From Azolla caroliniana (lineage: Eukaryota > Polypodiophyta): 64,000 nt of DNA. A program made the translations under genes and the position numbers. The notes under the pieces were generated by a model that ran no database searches, was not told the origin of the DNA, and worked only from the letters and a program-made list of their open reading frames with translations. Shown here piece by piece: positions 19,791 through 30,579 of this stretch (positions are counted from its first letter, which is position 1; each line of letters begins with the position of its first letter). The DNA lies in the NCBI GenBank assembly GCA_043228905.1, contig JBHGNT010000014.1, forward strand, positions 6,696,001-6,760,000, read 5' to 3'.

Positions 19791-20467
19791 ATAACTGTTA
19801 TCGCTGGACTACTAGTGTCCACTATTGTCGGTCCTTTCTCTGGGTTGGAGAAGAATGTTGGTGTCGGCTCCGTGTTTTGTGATGTTACCACCAATTTATG
19901 TCTATCTGTAAATCAGGGAACTAGTCCAGAAATCCAGTACCGTGCACATTGTTCGGAGGGGTTCCCAGAGTGCAACCAAAAATACTGACTTCGCCTCATC
20001 TTCTAGAGGTGCTCGAGTTAGTTGGTTGTGCGACGTCTAGAACTGGATGACAAACTGTGGGACCGTTTCCTGTTTCTCCTGATACGTCGTGTAGAATTGG
20101 CTAACCAATTCTCTCTATTCTACCTGTCGGTGGAACAATCGCAGGAATTTAGTTTTGAGGGTATCAAATGTGGCAAATCTACAGGGCATGTGCTTTGCAT
20201 GCCACCATGTTGTCGGTCCGTCCAGTGTCATGCCGAATTCCACAATCTTGGAACGTTCGCCTTCCACATCCGTGAAGCATTGCGAGACATGGTTAGCTTC
20301 CCATGTCTGCAAGAAGGCAAACACGTGGGCTTTCGCGTATGGGTTATCTCGGTACTTTGCGTATGGGTACGTCATGATGTCTTCTTCGGACGGTTGTGCT
20401 AGGGATGACATCAGTATCCGATCCTCTTCTTCCTCTGTCTTCCGGTTTGGTGGTGGCGTTGGTACGC
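19791..20467 (-). pseudogene. H gypsy gag remnant, C-terminal half
   Basis: Minus-strand retrotransposon gag: AHVFAFLQTWEANHVSQCF, WWHAKHMPCRFATFDTLKTKF, LRLFHRQVE, and after stops SQFYTTYQEKQETVPQFVIQF and EPLRTMCTVLDF. This Ty3-type gag domain is not alike the C or G gag. It is split from its upstream part (27383-28008) by G2, which left ACGC on both sides. Copia-1 (+) ends at its downstream side. No H pol is in the window. Confidence 0.75.
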
Positions 20468-21094
20468 TGTCGTGAAGAAAACCGTCCACGAGCGGAATCC
20501 GTGCACCGGAGCGTAGAAACCGACTCTTCATGCACGTGCGCCTTAAGTTGTACATAGGAGATCCTAGGTAGATTCGGTGGGTAGGAAGTTAGGGGGGGGA
20601 GAAACGGCTCCTTCCCTGCCTATAAAAGGAGGGAGACGCGAAAGAGGAGGGATCGCGGAGAGTCGAGGACGAAGTGCTGTCGGTTGCGTGCGAAGGCTTC
20701 TCTCTCTCTCTCTCTCTGGTTCGCAAACTCCATAGCTTCCTTCTGTGCAGGTTTCGGGAGGCTCGCGCTGCTCTGAGGAATGCCCGAGTGCTTCCGGTAG
20801 CACCTCCAGCCTGCTCCTGCCTTTCTGTGCGTTTATGAACAGGTATCGGCATCTGTTCGCCGGCCTGTTCGGTTGTAACCGACTCTGTGTTGTGTTGTTT
20901 GTTGTTTGTTAATACATACATACGTTTGTGTCTTCCTGTGTCGCTGTCCCACTCGCGTCCTTGCGTCGAAGGGCCGTGTCCCTGTGAATCTACTCTCGCA
21001 CGTAGTGGGCATCTTCTCCTTTCTTTCTTGCTCTTTGGTACAGGACCCCTGCGGTCCCGCCTCATTCCACGTATCCGCGAGGAAAACCTCGACA
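20468..21094 (+). repeat. G2 5' LTR
   Basis: 627 bp, TGTCGTGAAG...CCTCGACA. TATA box CCTATAAAAGG near 20620, CT run at about 20699-20718. Frames read through it on either strand are not genes. Confidence 0.93.
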
Positions 21095-21097
21095 TCT

Positions 21098-21116
21098 TGG
21101 TGAACCCGACGTGAAG
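21098..21116 (+). other. G2 primer-binding site
   Basis: TGGTGAACCCGACGTGAAG, 3 nt after the 5' LTR, with the TGG expected opposite a tRNA CCA end. Tract conserved in G1. Confidence 0.8.
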
Positions 21117-21126
21117 GAGGCGGTAG

Positions 21127-23148
21127 AAGAGCAGAAGATGAAAGGGTCGGATCTTGCAGAGGCCATGGCTTCAGCCGTGGATCGGATACTGAGCGCACGC
21201 GAGGGCTCCGGCGCCCTCGACAGAGCCATTGAGGCGGTCGTCGGTACGATCGGCCGGTTCAGCGGAAAGGATGCCACGAAGTATTTGGCGTCTTGCCGGG
21301 TTTCCTCGAGTGACGATGCCGAGCATCCATGCGGAGGTGCTCGAGGTGCAGGCGGAGAGCCGTACCTGGGAGGAGTTCGAAGGCCGACTCCTAGAAAAAT
21401 ACGGGCTGGACGACGCGCTCCGGCTTTCGAAAAGGGACTTCATGGAATGGGTGGAGTTCCCCGGCAAGGGAAGAAACGCGACGGCACTCCTCCGGGAGTT
21501 CGAAGAACGCTTTGCGCGCCTTTCGGCGCTTGACCGAACCGTTCTGGATACGAGTCGGGTCCTACTGTTCGTCAAGTCGGTGGACGAGCGGGACCGGGAC
21601 CAAGTCGGCTCCCTGCTGGAGACCGAGGACGGGCTGACAGCCGACTGGGCTGCGGTTAAGAGAGTCTGTGGCCGTTTCGATAAACGGCGAGAATGGGCTG
21701 ACAACGGGGCGGCAGGTGCAGGCTCTGTCACAACAAGGAGGCTTGAACCGGCACCGCAAGTGCGAAGGGAAGAGACCCGGGAATGGCTCGAAACCGGTCC
21801 GGCTTCGACCGGCATGGTCAATGGCTCGTCCGGAGGAGCAGCGCTTGAGGAGTTGACGCGGGCGATAAAGGATCTCCAGATCGCCCAGGCTTGAAGGGAA
21901 GGCGGCGAACCGGCTCGTGACCGACGGCCAGCAGTAGGGAATTGGTGCATGTGGTGCGACGAGGTCGGCCACATCCGGAAGGACTGCGGCGATTTTGCAG
22001 AAGCATTGAGGAACCGGGTGGTGTACCTGTGGGAAGGCCGGGTGCACGCCGGCGACACCAGAAGGACCCTAAACCGAAACGACGGACGAGGAGGTATGAA
22101 GAGACTGATGGAAGAGGCAGCGGCCCGACACGTGGAGGCCATCCACTACTCGGCGTCGGCCGGCATTCGGGTCGGGGGCAGCGAGGCCCGAAAGGAGGGC
22201 AAAGACGGATTCTGGTCGGCAATGATGCAAGGTCTTGCCGGCGCACGGTTGAAGAAGGATGAATCGGACCGCGCTGAGAGACGGGTCCGGGAAATAACGG
22301 GGTGGAGCGATCCGGTCGAGGAGAAGACGGGCTTCGTAGAAGCCGCCTGCCAGAACTACGAGGCTCTGGTAGAAGACAAGCGAGTGGGGAAAGCCGGAGC
22401 GGCTGGGCCCTCACAACGATACGAGACCCGATTCGGGCAACGACGGAACGATGCCGGCGGGTCCAGCTCGCAAGATAACCCCAGGAAGGGCGGATACCGA
22501 CTGGGGACGGAGATAGAAAGGACTACGGACCTACGAAAGGTCCTAGAAGAACGGATCCTCGACAGCAAAGTGGAGCTGACATTGCGAGAGGTGTTAGGGA
22601 TCGCCAAGAAGGAGTTCCACGACTCCATTGTAGACTTGGTGAAACGGAAGAGGCTGTCGACGGAGACAAATCCGGAAAGACCGGTAGAGGTGCGGACGAC
22701 GCACATCGACGACTCGGCGCTGGCAGATGAGTGGGCGGAGAGCCACTATTCGAGGCCACACTGGGGCCGAGCGACCACGGAGACCCCGGTAAAGATCGGA
22801 GAGGTTCAGGAACCGGTGGTGGCACTGGTGGACCACGGTTCGGAAATAAAGCTGATGTCCATGGACTTCTATAAGAAGGGGAAGTGGCCGATCAACACCA
22901 AGCACGGGTGGAAGATACGGGCGGCGACGCGCGCCACCAAGGAACTGCATGGGGCCTGCCCGAACGTGCGAGTCAAGATCGACGACGTCGAGATTGACCA
23001 GCACTTCTTCGTACAGGAGACGTCCTCGCACCCGGTCATATTAGGGGAACCATACATCACGGCGGCTCGAATGGAGACCAAGGTGCTAGACAACGGTTCG
23101 GCCTACGCAAGGGTCAAAAGCCAGGACGGGCTTCGGTCCAATTTCTGA
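21127..23148 (+). pseudogene. G2 gag-protease, disrupted
   Basis: One ancestral frame now broken: gag N-terminus 21111-21290 (RFSGKDATKYLAS), a deletion/frameshift near 21295, gag body to 21894 (RVTMPSIHAEVLEVQ, EKYGLDDALRLSKRDF, DTSRVLLFVKSVDERDRDQV), an in-frame TGA at 21892, then zinc knuckle CMWCDEVGHIRKDC (about 21946), linker, and aspartic protease ALVDHGSEIKLMS ... HFFVQETSSHPVILGEPYI ... ARMETKVLDNGSAYARV. The catalytic triad is D-H-G where most families have D-[ST]-G; G1 agrees, so it is a family trait. The protein would form the particle and cut the polyprotein. A frameshift near 23140 separates it from pol. Confidence 0.88.
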
Positions 23149-23317
23149 CCGTGAGACCGAACCACGAGAGGAACCGCGAATCCCTCGGTGGCGAGAACCG
23201 GGAGGATTTTTAGAGAGGGCTGCCAAGGCGTGGGGCCGAGACAGTCCGGACACTCGGGAAAGACCCCACGACTGTACGATAGGTAGGAAATTTTGCTTCT
23301 CCAACAATGGAGGGTGT

Positions 23318-26300
23318 ATGATAGTCGGCATCGTCGGCCGAGAAAAGATAAGGGCGGAAGTGCGACTTCGAGCGTGCGGAGTTCTCGGCCCGGACGAGGA
23401 AATCAGCGGAGCCGTGGAGGCGGTCTCCTTCGACGACACCTTGGGAATGCTGAGGAAGGTAGCCGGAGAAGACCTTAACGAAGACCGGACGATACCGGTA
23501 TGTTCCGAAGAGATGTACGAAGTCATCGCGAACTTCAGTCAGGGGCTCGGGTCGGATCGGACGGCCCGAGTTAGCACGAAGTACAAGACTATGGACCGGA
23601 AGGTAAGGCCAGTCGCGGCACCCCTGCCGGAGGGCAGCGAGTCCCGAATCAGAGGGGTGGCATCGGACCCCAGTTTACGAGACCCGGCCTGCATAGGACA
23701 CACCTTCACCGACGGGACGCTCCGGGAGCTCAGGATCGGTGGGGGCGGGTTCCTACTGCCTGCGGAGGAAGACCGGTTTCGGAAAATGCTCGGAAGGCAC
23801 GGGAAAGCCTTCGCATTCTCGCCGGAAGAAATCGGGTGCGTAGACCCGACGATCGTGGAGCCGATGGTGATATTCATAGTAACGCATGTGCCGTGGAATC
23901 TCAAGCCGATTCCGGTACCAAGAGCTCACATCCCGGAGTTGATGGGGCTGCTGAGGCAGAAAGTCGATATGGGTATTCTCGAACCGTCGAGTGCGCCATA
24001 CTCGAATCGATGGTTTACCGTACCAAAGAAAAACGGAACATTGCGCTTCATTCAGGACCTGCAGCCGGTCAACAGAGTGACCATTCGGAACGTAGGAATC
24101 GGACCGACCATAGACGAGTTCGCGGAGGCCTTCGCCGGAAGGTCGATTTACTCGGTCGGTGATCTGTACTCGGGGTACGACCAGTTCCAGCTAGCCGTGG
24201 AGAGTAGAGACATTACGACGATGCGAACCCCCCTCGGCCTAGTGCGAATGTGTACCCTGCCGCAAGGAGGGACCAACTCGGTGGCCCACATGGTGAATGC
24301 AATGAACAAGGTACTGAGGGATTGCATCCCGGACATCACCATGCCGTTTCTAGACGACATCCCTATCAAAGGGTGCCCGGTGGAAGAGAAGGACGAGACA
24401 GTCGGGCCGGACGGATGCCGGCGATTCGTGGCAACTCACATCGGCGACTGCGAGAAGGTGCTACAAAGGCTAGAGGATGCGAGGCTCACATTCTCCGGGG
24501 AGAAATCGGCCTTCGGGCAATCAGAAATCCTGGTGGTCGGGCACCTATGTGGACCGTATGGCCGGAAGCCGTCTCCGGCAAAGGTAGAAGCCATCTCCGT
24601 GATGAAGACCGACTGTAGCTCGGTTACGGAAGTTCGGAGGTTCCTCGGGGCATGCACATTCTACCACATATGGATCCCGCATTACGCCCACGTTGCGGAG
24701 CCGCTATACGGGTTGCTGAAGAAAGGGCGAAAGTTCGAGTGGCGAGACGAGCACACGCAGTCGGTCCGGAAGCTGAAGGAAGCTCTTGCGGCAGCACCGG
24801 CGCTCCGGAAGGTTGTCTACGAGAAGGGTACCCCGGTATACATAACGGTGGATACGAGTCCGACCGGGATCGGATGGGTCGTCAACCAAGAAGACGGGGA
24901 CGGCATTCGGTTCCCGATCCGATTCGGCGCGAAGGTCCTCAGTGAGCGACATCGAGGGTACGCCCAGGTTAAACGCGAACTCTGGGGTATCGTTTCGGCA
25001 GTAAAGGCCGACAAAGACTACCTGATCGGGACGGAAGTGATCGTCCAGACGGATTGCCTGCCAATTCTCGGCATGGTTTCCGGATGCGCGACACCGGACC
25101 TGGCGATGCTCAGGTGGATACCTTACATCAAGTCCCTGGATCCGGAAATACGGCACATTTCCGGAAAGGACAACGCCATGGCCGACATGCTTTCAAGGGC
25201 GAGGTTTGATGACGAGAGCGGCATGGTTTCGGAGGACGAAGAAGTCGGCGTGGACTTCGTCGAAGCGGCGTACGTGACGACCGATGGGCCGAGCACTCCG
25301 GCACTTAACGGGTTCGACGAGAGCAAGTACGACGGCGAGTGGCTCCAGATCGGTAGGTTTCTGAGGACAATGACGCCGGATGCGTCATGGACGAAGGACG
25401 AGGCCAACCGGATCCGGAAGAAAGCTTACCGATTCTTTCTTCGGGACAGATACTTATGGAAGCACCCGAAGAAGAGGAACGGCGTCCCACTCCGGGTGGT
25501 GGCGATGAAGGAAGAACAGGAGGAGCTGCTGACGGCCTACCACGACAGCCCTTGGGCTGGACACCGTGGAACGTGGGCCACGTTCGAGAAGATAAAGGGG
25601 AGGTATTGGTGGCCGGGACTGTACCGGGACGTGCATCGGTTCGTGACAACTTGCGAGAGCTGTTAGATGCACTCCGTGGTCCGACACAGGGACGAGCTTC
25701 ACCCTACGTACCCTCCGACCATCCACTTCAAATGGATGGTAGACCTGGTGACGATGCCGATGGGAGTAGGACAGATGCAGTATATGGTCTTGGCTCGGGA
25801 AGATCTGACGAACCAGGTAGAAGGCCAGGCCCTTCAGAACAAAACGACCGCGGCCGTATGTCGGTTCCTGATTGAGGACGTGATATGCCGGTACGGGTGC
25901 GTCGGGAAGATTGTGGCTGATCGCGGGGAGTTGGACGCCGAAGAGGCCGAGGAGCTGTTCGACCGGCTAGGAGTCAAGCTCTCGCTTACCACTACGTACA
26001 ATCCGGAGGCGAATGGAAAGGTGGAGCGCGGACACGGACCAATCGTCAAGGCGTTAGTTCGGGCATGCGGAGGTCAAGTCGGGAACTGGCCGCGGCTGCT
26101 GCCTTACGCGTTGTAGGTGGACCGAACTACGCATAGTTCGGTAACCGGATTCATGCCGGCAGAACTCATGTTTGGGCAGAAGCCGGTCATGCCAATGGAA
26201 CGTACGATCTCCTCGTGGGCAACCGTGGACTGGAGAAACGAGATGAGCAGGGAGGAACTGCTGGCGGCGCGTATACGACAACTCGAGCGAAGACCGGAGG

Positions 26301-26679
26301 ACGTGGAGCAGGCTGCGGAGAAGCTTCGGGAAGCAAGGATGAGGAACAAAGCCCGGTTCGACCGAACGCACTGGCTCCGACCGAAGAAGATCGAGGAAGG
26401 CGACTGGGTGCTAGTCTACGACAGCAGCCTTGAGAACCAGCACCGAGCGACACAGAAATTCGCAAGAAGGTGGTTCGGGCCTTACGTGGTACAAAGCGCC
26501 AACGACAACGGGACGTACCATCTGGCGGAACTCGACGGTACGCGAATGGCGATACCGGTAGCGAGGAAGTGGGTCAAAGCGTTCAAGAAGCGTCACGACA
26601 ACGAGCCGGATCCGGTTAACCTGGACCGGGACGACGAACGATCCGAAACCGAGGAAGAACCGACGGGCGGGGAATGAAG
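23318..26679 (+). pseudogene. G2 pol: RT, RNase H, integrase (two premature TAG stops)
   Basis: One frame of about 1,120 codons interrupted by TAG at 25664 (after the integrase zinc finger CESC) and TAG at 26114. G4 has Trp (TGG) at the second position, so that stop is a point mutation. RT: NRWFTVPKKNGTLRFIQDLQ, LYSGYDQFQLAV, PQGGTNSVAHMVNAM, and catalytic FLDD in MPFLDDIPIKG instead of the usual Y-x-DD. RNase H: YITVDTSPTGIGWVV, QVKRELWGI, VQTDCLPILG, DNAMADMLSR. Integrase: H-H-C-C, D in KWMVDLVTMP, D in KIVADRGELD, E in NPEANGKVERGH; C-terminal ARRWFGPYVV, no chromodomain. FLDDxxxKG and QGxTNSV remind me of fungal gypsy elements. Confidence 0.92.
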
Positions 26680-26737
26680 GCTGGACCGGTTTTCTCCGTC
26701 CCAACACAATTTGGCGCATGCCGGTGGATGCGCGGTT

Positions 26738-26750
26738 AGGTGGGGGCGGA
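26738..26750 (+). other. G2 polypurine tract
   Basis: AGGTGGGGGCGGA immediately before the 3' LTR; nearly identical tracts precede the G3 and G4 LTRs. Confidence 0.9.
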
Positions 26751-27382
26751 TGTCGTGAAGAAAACCGTCCACGAGCGGAATCCGTGCACTGGAGCGTAGA
26801 AACCGACTCTTCATGCACGTGCGCCTTAAGTTGTACATAGGAGATCCTAGGTAGATTCGGTGCGTAGGAAGTTAGGGGGGGGGGAAACGGCTCCTTCCCT
26901 GCCTATAAAAGGAGGGAGTCGCGAAAGAGGAGGGATCGCGGAGAGTCGAGGACGAAGTGCTGTCGGTTGCGTGCGAAGGCTTCTCTCTCTCTCTCTCTCT
27001 CTGGTTCGCAAACTCCATAGCTTCCTTCTGTGCAGGTTTCGGGAGGCTCGCGCTGCTTTGAGGAATGCCCGAGTGCTTCCGGCAGCACCTCCAGCCTGCT
27101 CCTGCCTTTCTGTGCGTTTACGAACAGGTATCGGCATCTGTTCGCCGGCCTGTTCGGTTGTAACCGACTCTGTGTTGTGTTGTTTGTTGTTTGTTAATAC
27201 ATACATACGTTTGTGTCTTCCTATGTCGCTGTCCCACTCGCGTCCTTGCGTCGAAGGGCCGTGTCCCTATGAATCTACTCTCGCACGTAGTGGGCATCTT
27301 CTCCTTTCTTTCTTGCTCTTTGACCGTACAGGACCCCTGAGGTCCCGCCTCATTCCACGTATCCGCGAGGAAAACCTCGACA
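26751..27382 (+). repeat. G2 3' LTR
   Basis: 632 bp, TGTCGTGAAG...CCTCGACA, nearly identical to 20468-21094. Followed by the ACGC duplication and H gag. Confidence 0.93.
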
Positions 27383-28013
27383 ACGCGATCGTTCTTTTCC
27401 TCGAATTTGCGGTCCAGTGGTGGTGTTGTTCCATGCTCCGCCGTTCCCTCCGATTGTTGATCTTGCTTTAACTTGTGGGTCGGCAGAGTGGGTAATGTTG
27501 TTTCTAAATTTGGTGTGGGTAATGTTGCTTCAAACCGTCTTCCTCCGGTTCATCCGGGGTGTCGTGACTGCTTCAATAGTTTGACTACACACTGTTCTCG
27601 CCGTCTGATTCCGACTCAAAGGTGGAAAAAGTCTCTGTTTCGCCGGCGTATATGGCGAGGGCTTGCAGTACGGATTCTGCCTGCCATAAACTAGTTAGGC
27701 TACTGCCTTCGTCAGTCTGTTGTTGGTTCTGCAACCGGAGTGACACCTCCGCGACCCGTCGAATCGTTTTGGGAAATGACCAGTCCTACCAGATCTCCTT
27801 GGCCACCTACTGGTAGGTCTCCTGCCTCCGCAGTCTCTCGGCCAGTCTTCTCGCTCGTTTGGTGATTGGGTCGTTTGTCGGTCTAGTCATCCATTCCCCG
27901 ATGTCCACTATGCTCTTTAGGAATCGTGGTCGCCGAAACTGTGTTAATCCTGGACTGGACTAGCCACTAACACAAGGTGTCCTTCCGGATCACTTCACCA
28001 AAGGGGTGGTTAC
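27383..28013 (-). pseudogene. H gypsy gag remnant, N-terminal half
   Basis: Continuation of H gag upstream of G2 on the minus strand, inferred from the ACGC duplication and the small open stretch joining to PTPPPNRKTEEEED. I cannot follow a conserved domain through it; some acidic and glutamine-rich coding-like sequence with stops. It ends at the copia-3 insertion (target GTTAC). Confidence 0.4.
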
Positions 28014-28075
28014 TATTGGGAGACAGGTCCCTCCGGATGGGAAGGGAGAAGAACAGTGCCGATGAACAAACTCGG

Positions 28076-28349
28076 AGAGCTCGGTATCTGGCAAGAGGAA
28101 TACCGACTCTATTGCGACAGTCAAAGTGCCATCCACCTTGCTAAGAATGCGGCCTACCATTCTCGGACGAAGCATATCCAGCGAAGATATCACTGGATCC
28201 GGGAAAGAGTAGATGACCAGGAGTTTGCGCTGACGAAGATCCACACGGCCGAGAACGGGTCAGATATGCTGACCAAAGTGCTGATACCTGACAAGCTGGA
28301 TGCATGCCGGAAGAGAATCGGACTGGTAAGACACCCCATGCCGGAGTGA
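28076..28349 (+). pseudogene. Copia-3 RNase H C-terminus
   Basis: Reads GELGIWQEEYRLYCDSQSAI, HLAKNAAYHSRTKHIQ, TENGSDMLTKVLIP-like and ends VRHPMPE. Same as the end of the minus copia-3 at 42245-42640 (IGELGIRQDEYRLYCDSQSV). Only about 90 residues of the original pol remain, open but useless. The ATG at 28056 is in the fused LTR part. Confidence 0.9.
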
Positions 28350-28359
28350 AGGGGGAGTT

Positions 28360-28997
28360 TGTTGGGAGACAAGTCCCTCCGGATGGGAAGGGAGAAGAAC
28401 AGTGCCGATGAACAAACTCGGCCGAGGCCGACAGGCCTCGGCCGAAACCGGATGAGGAGTACCCGGCTACGGAGGGCCGGATGGTGCAGACCCGGTATGA
28501 ACCGGATGAGGAGTGCCCGACTACGGAGGAACCGGATGAAGAGACATATTCGTAAATATGTTTTCTGATAGTCCATCGAGGCTATATTTGTAAATAGCCG
28601 AAAAGTCATATTAGGATAAATATGACTTAGGGCAAACTAGGAGAAAGTTGTTGTTGTCATTTTCTTGTTGGTGCAAGAAGAAGAGAGAGTACGTAACATT
28701 GTATAGAGAGAGAGAGAGAGAGAGGTCGTTGCCTCTGTTGTAACCGCCGCCTGTGGCGAAGATCGTGAGTCCGAGGTCGTTGCCTCCGTGAACTCACTAT
28801 TCTGTACATTCTTACATAGTGACAGTTTGCAGCCTGTGGGCTGCCGTGGTTTTTCCCCTAGTTTGGGGTTTTCCACGTAAACCTCCTGTGTAATTTTTCC
28901 TCTTCTTTGTGTCGCGTCTTATTACCTGTTTTCTGTGTATCATTCTAAGCTTGGTTGTGGCCGAGCGTTGCGTATAAGGAACGACCAGTTCCCGTTA
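28360..28997 (+). repeat. Copia-3 3' LTR
   Basis: TGTTGGGAGACAAGTCC to about AGTTCCCGTTA (mutated from CCCAACA). Contains CCGGATG-rich repeats, ATATTCGTAAATATG palindrome, a GA run at about 28705-28722, and the leader block ending TTGTGGCCGAGCG shared by all copia-3 LTRs. Confidence 0.85.
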
Positions 28998-29002
28998 GTT
29001 AC

Positions 29003-29425
29003 GGAGTTAATGCTTCCGACACAATTATAACTTTATCCGATTGTTTTCGGATCGGTTTTAGATTTAACACATACACGGATTGATTACATACGTAAGATAA
29101 TACAGTAAGCACAAAACGGAAAGTAAGTAGATACACAATAATCTGAAGACCACTTCACTTATATTAATTATGTCCCTTAATACATCGTTCTTCGAATCCT
29201 TTTATAGGCATCCGGTTCTGTTTACAAAACAGTGTCATATCGGCAACCGGTTATGAATCGGTTCGGATCCGGATCGGTGCAACTCTTCCAAATCTGCCCT
29301 ATTTTAATTGTAGCTAATTAATAACTAATAATAATAACTTAAATTCCGCTTTCGACTCATCCCCCACTTGTCTTTCATACTCTGGCCACCGGCCAACAAC
29401 CATATGTACAAGAGAAAATTCTCGA
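29003..29425 (-). other. Unassigned AT-rich stretch, possible H LTR
   Basis: No gene. On the minus strand there is a TATA box (CTATAAAAGG, about 29205) and upstream GTGGGGGATGAG (about 29357-29368), which could be a polypurine tract, so this may be an LTR belonging to the H element. I could not find its partner or matching ends. Confidence 0.3.
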
Positions 29426-30487
29426 TGTTAAAAACAAAACATTTATGCTCTAAAACAATCCGATAATTAAAAATTATGGTCATGACCATAATTTATCTTG
29501 TGGTAGTTTGTACCGTAGTACTATACACGCGAGGATAAAAGTTTGAGGATTAATCGAGAGTGTAAAGAAGGGAGGATTCTTTTTAATCTTAGGGATTGAG
29601 ACAATACGTAAAGGCCAAATCTGAACTTGCCTAGGGGCCTTAGGTCAGTGCCGTGAGATGTAAGGAACATTTATTCCCATTGTTCGTTTTTGAGGAAAAA
29701 AAAGAATAATTGCATTAAATGCAAATAAGAAGCCCTCTCCCTATAAAAGGAGGAAACGCGGGCACATTTTGGCTTCTTCATCGAGTTTTGCTTTTGGGGA
29801 GGACTTCGATTTTTGTCTCACTCGTGAATATTTGGTCTCCTTTGATTCTTTTCCTCTCACTATTATTTGTTTTAGGGCTTCTACATTGTGGAGAAGGAGT
29901 AGCTCTCACCACTCATCGCTCATCTTTCGGCATTCTTTCATGAAGGTAAATCGTTCCTTCACTTCTCCTTCTAGATTTGGAGAAGGAGGATCTTTCAACA
30001 CTCGTCACTCATCTTTCAACGTTCTGGATATTTGGTTTCCTTTTATTCTTTTCCTCTCACTATTCTTAGTTTTAGGGCTTCTACATTGTGGAGGAGTAGC
30101 TCTCACCACTCATAGCTCATCTTTCGGCATTCTGGTGTGAAGGTATATTGTTCCTTCACTTCTCCTTCTCGATTTGGAGGAGGATCTTTCAACACTCGTC
30201 ACTCATCTTTCAACGTTCTGGCGTGAATGTATTGTCGGCATAAAAGGAAGATTCGTTCGATAGTTAGGGCTTTCAAGTATAAGCTCTAACCTAACGTTGT
30301 AAAAACATAATCTTGTATCTTGAGTCTTGTAGAGAGAGAGTTATAGAGAAATAAAGAACTTCCCTTGAAGCTCGAGTCTATGTCGATCTACCATTTTCTT
30401 CCTTGTTGCATATCTGTGTTATTTGTTGCACACATCTACTTGCAAGTCCTCATACTTCCATGCACTATCCGAACACCCTTTCCAACA
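29426..30487 (+). repeat. Copia-2 5' LTR (left end uncertain)
   Basis: Right end CTTTCCAACA is fixed by the primer-binding site that follows. TATA box CCTATAAAAGG at about 29740. The transcribed part has a tandem duplication of about 197 bp (29829-30026 and 30027-30222), each with TTTAGGGCTTCTACATTGTGG. The left end at TGTTAAAAAC is a guess. No partner LTR in the window. The frames in it are not genes. Confidence 0.6.
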
Positions 30488-30489
30488 AC

Positions 30490-30501
30490 TGGTATCAGAG
30501 C
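30490..30501 (+). other. Copia-2 primer-binding site
   Basis: TGGTATCAGAGC, the usual plant Ty1/copia site complementary to initiator tRNA-Met, two bases after the LTR. Confidence 0.95.
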
Positions 30502-30579
30502 GACTTGTTGTTCAGCAATAGAAAAAAAGACAGTGTGATGAAGAACCCTATAGTTGAAAGAAAAGACTAGGTCACTAAA

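Larger units (their letters stand above)
20468..27382 (+). mobile_element. G2: full-structure Ty3/gypsy element
   Basis: 5' LTR 20468-21094, primer-binding site 21098-21116, gag-protease 21127-23148, pol 23318-26679, polypurine tract 26738-26750, 3' LTR 26751-27382, target duplication ACGC (20464-20467 and 27383-27386). The LTRs are nearly identical by eye (small indels in a CT run and near GACCGTACAGG), so the insertion is fairly recent, yet gag and pol have a few stops and frameshifts. It sits inside H gag. The G1, G3, G4 and solo LTRs are relatives. Confidence 0.95.
28014..28997 (+). mobile_element. Collapsed copia-3 element
   Basis: About 60 bp of 5' LTR (TATTGGGAGACAGGTCC...) is joined directly to the RNase H end (28076-28349), a polypurine tract AAGGGGGAG and a 3' LTR (28360-28997). 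The exact 5-bp repeat GTTAC flanks it (28009-28013 and 28998-29002), so it inserted whole and later lost nearly everything between the first 60 bp of the LTR and the end of pol. Both junction sides are near GATGAACAAACTCGG, where LTR and pol meet. Confidence 0.82.

Noticed and set aside
20589-21095. Minus-strand frame of 168 codons near 20.6-21.1 kb, with a near copy at 26847-27206
   Set aside because: Lies within both G2 LTRs; duplicated by LTR identity.
21171-22414. Long minus-strand frames (323 and 198 codons) opposite G2 gag
   Set aside because: GC-rich antisense of a coding region; Arg/Ser/Pro-rich composition with no motif.
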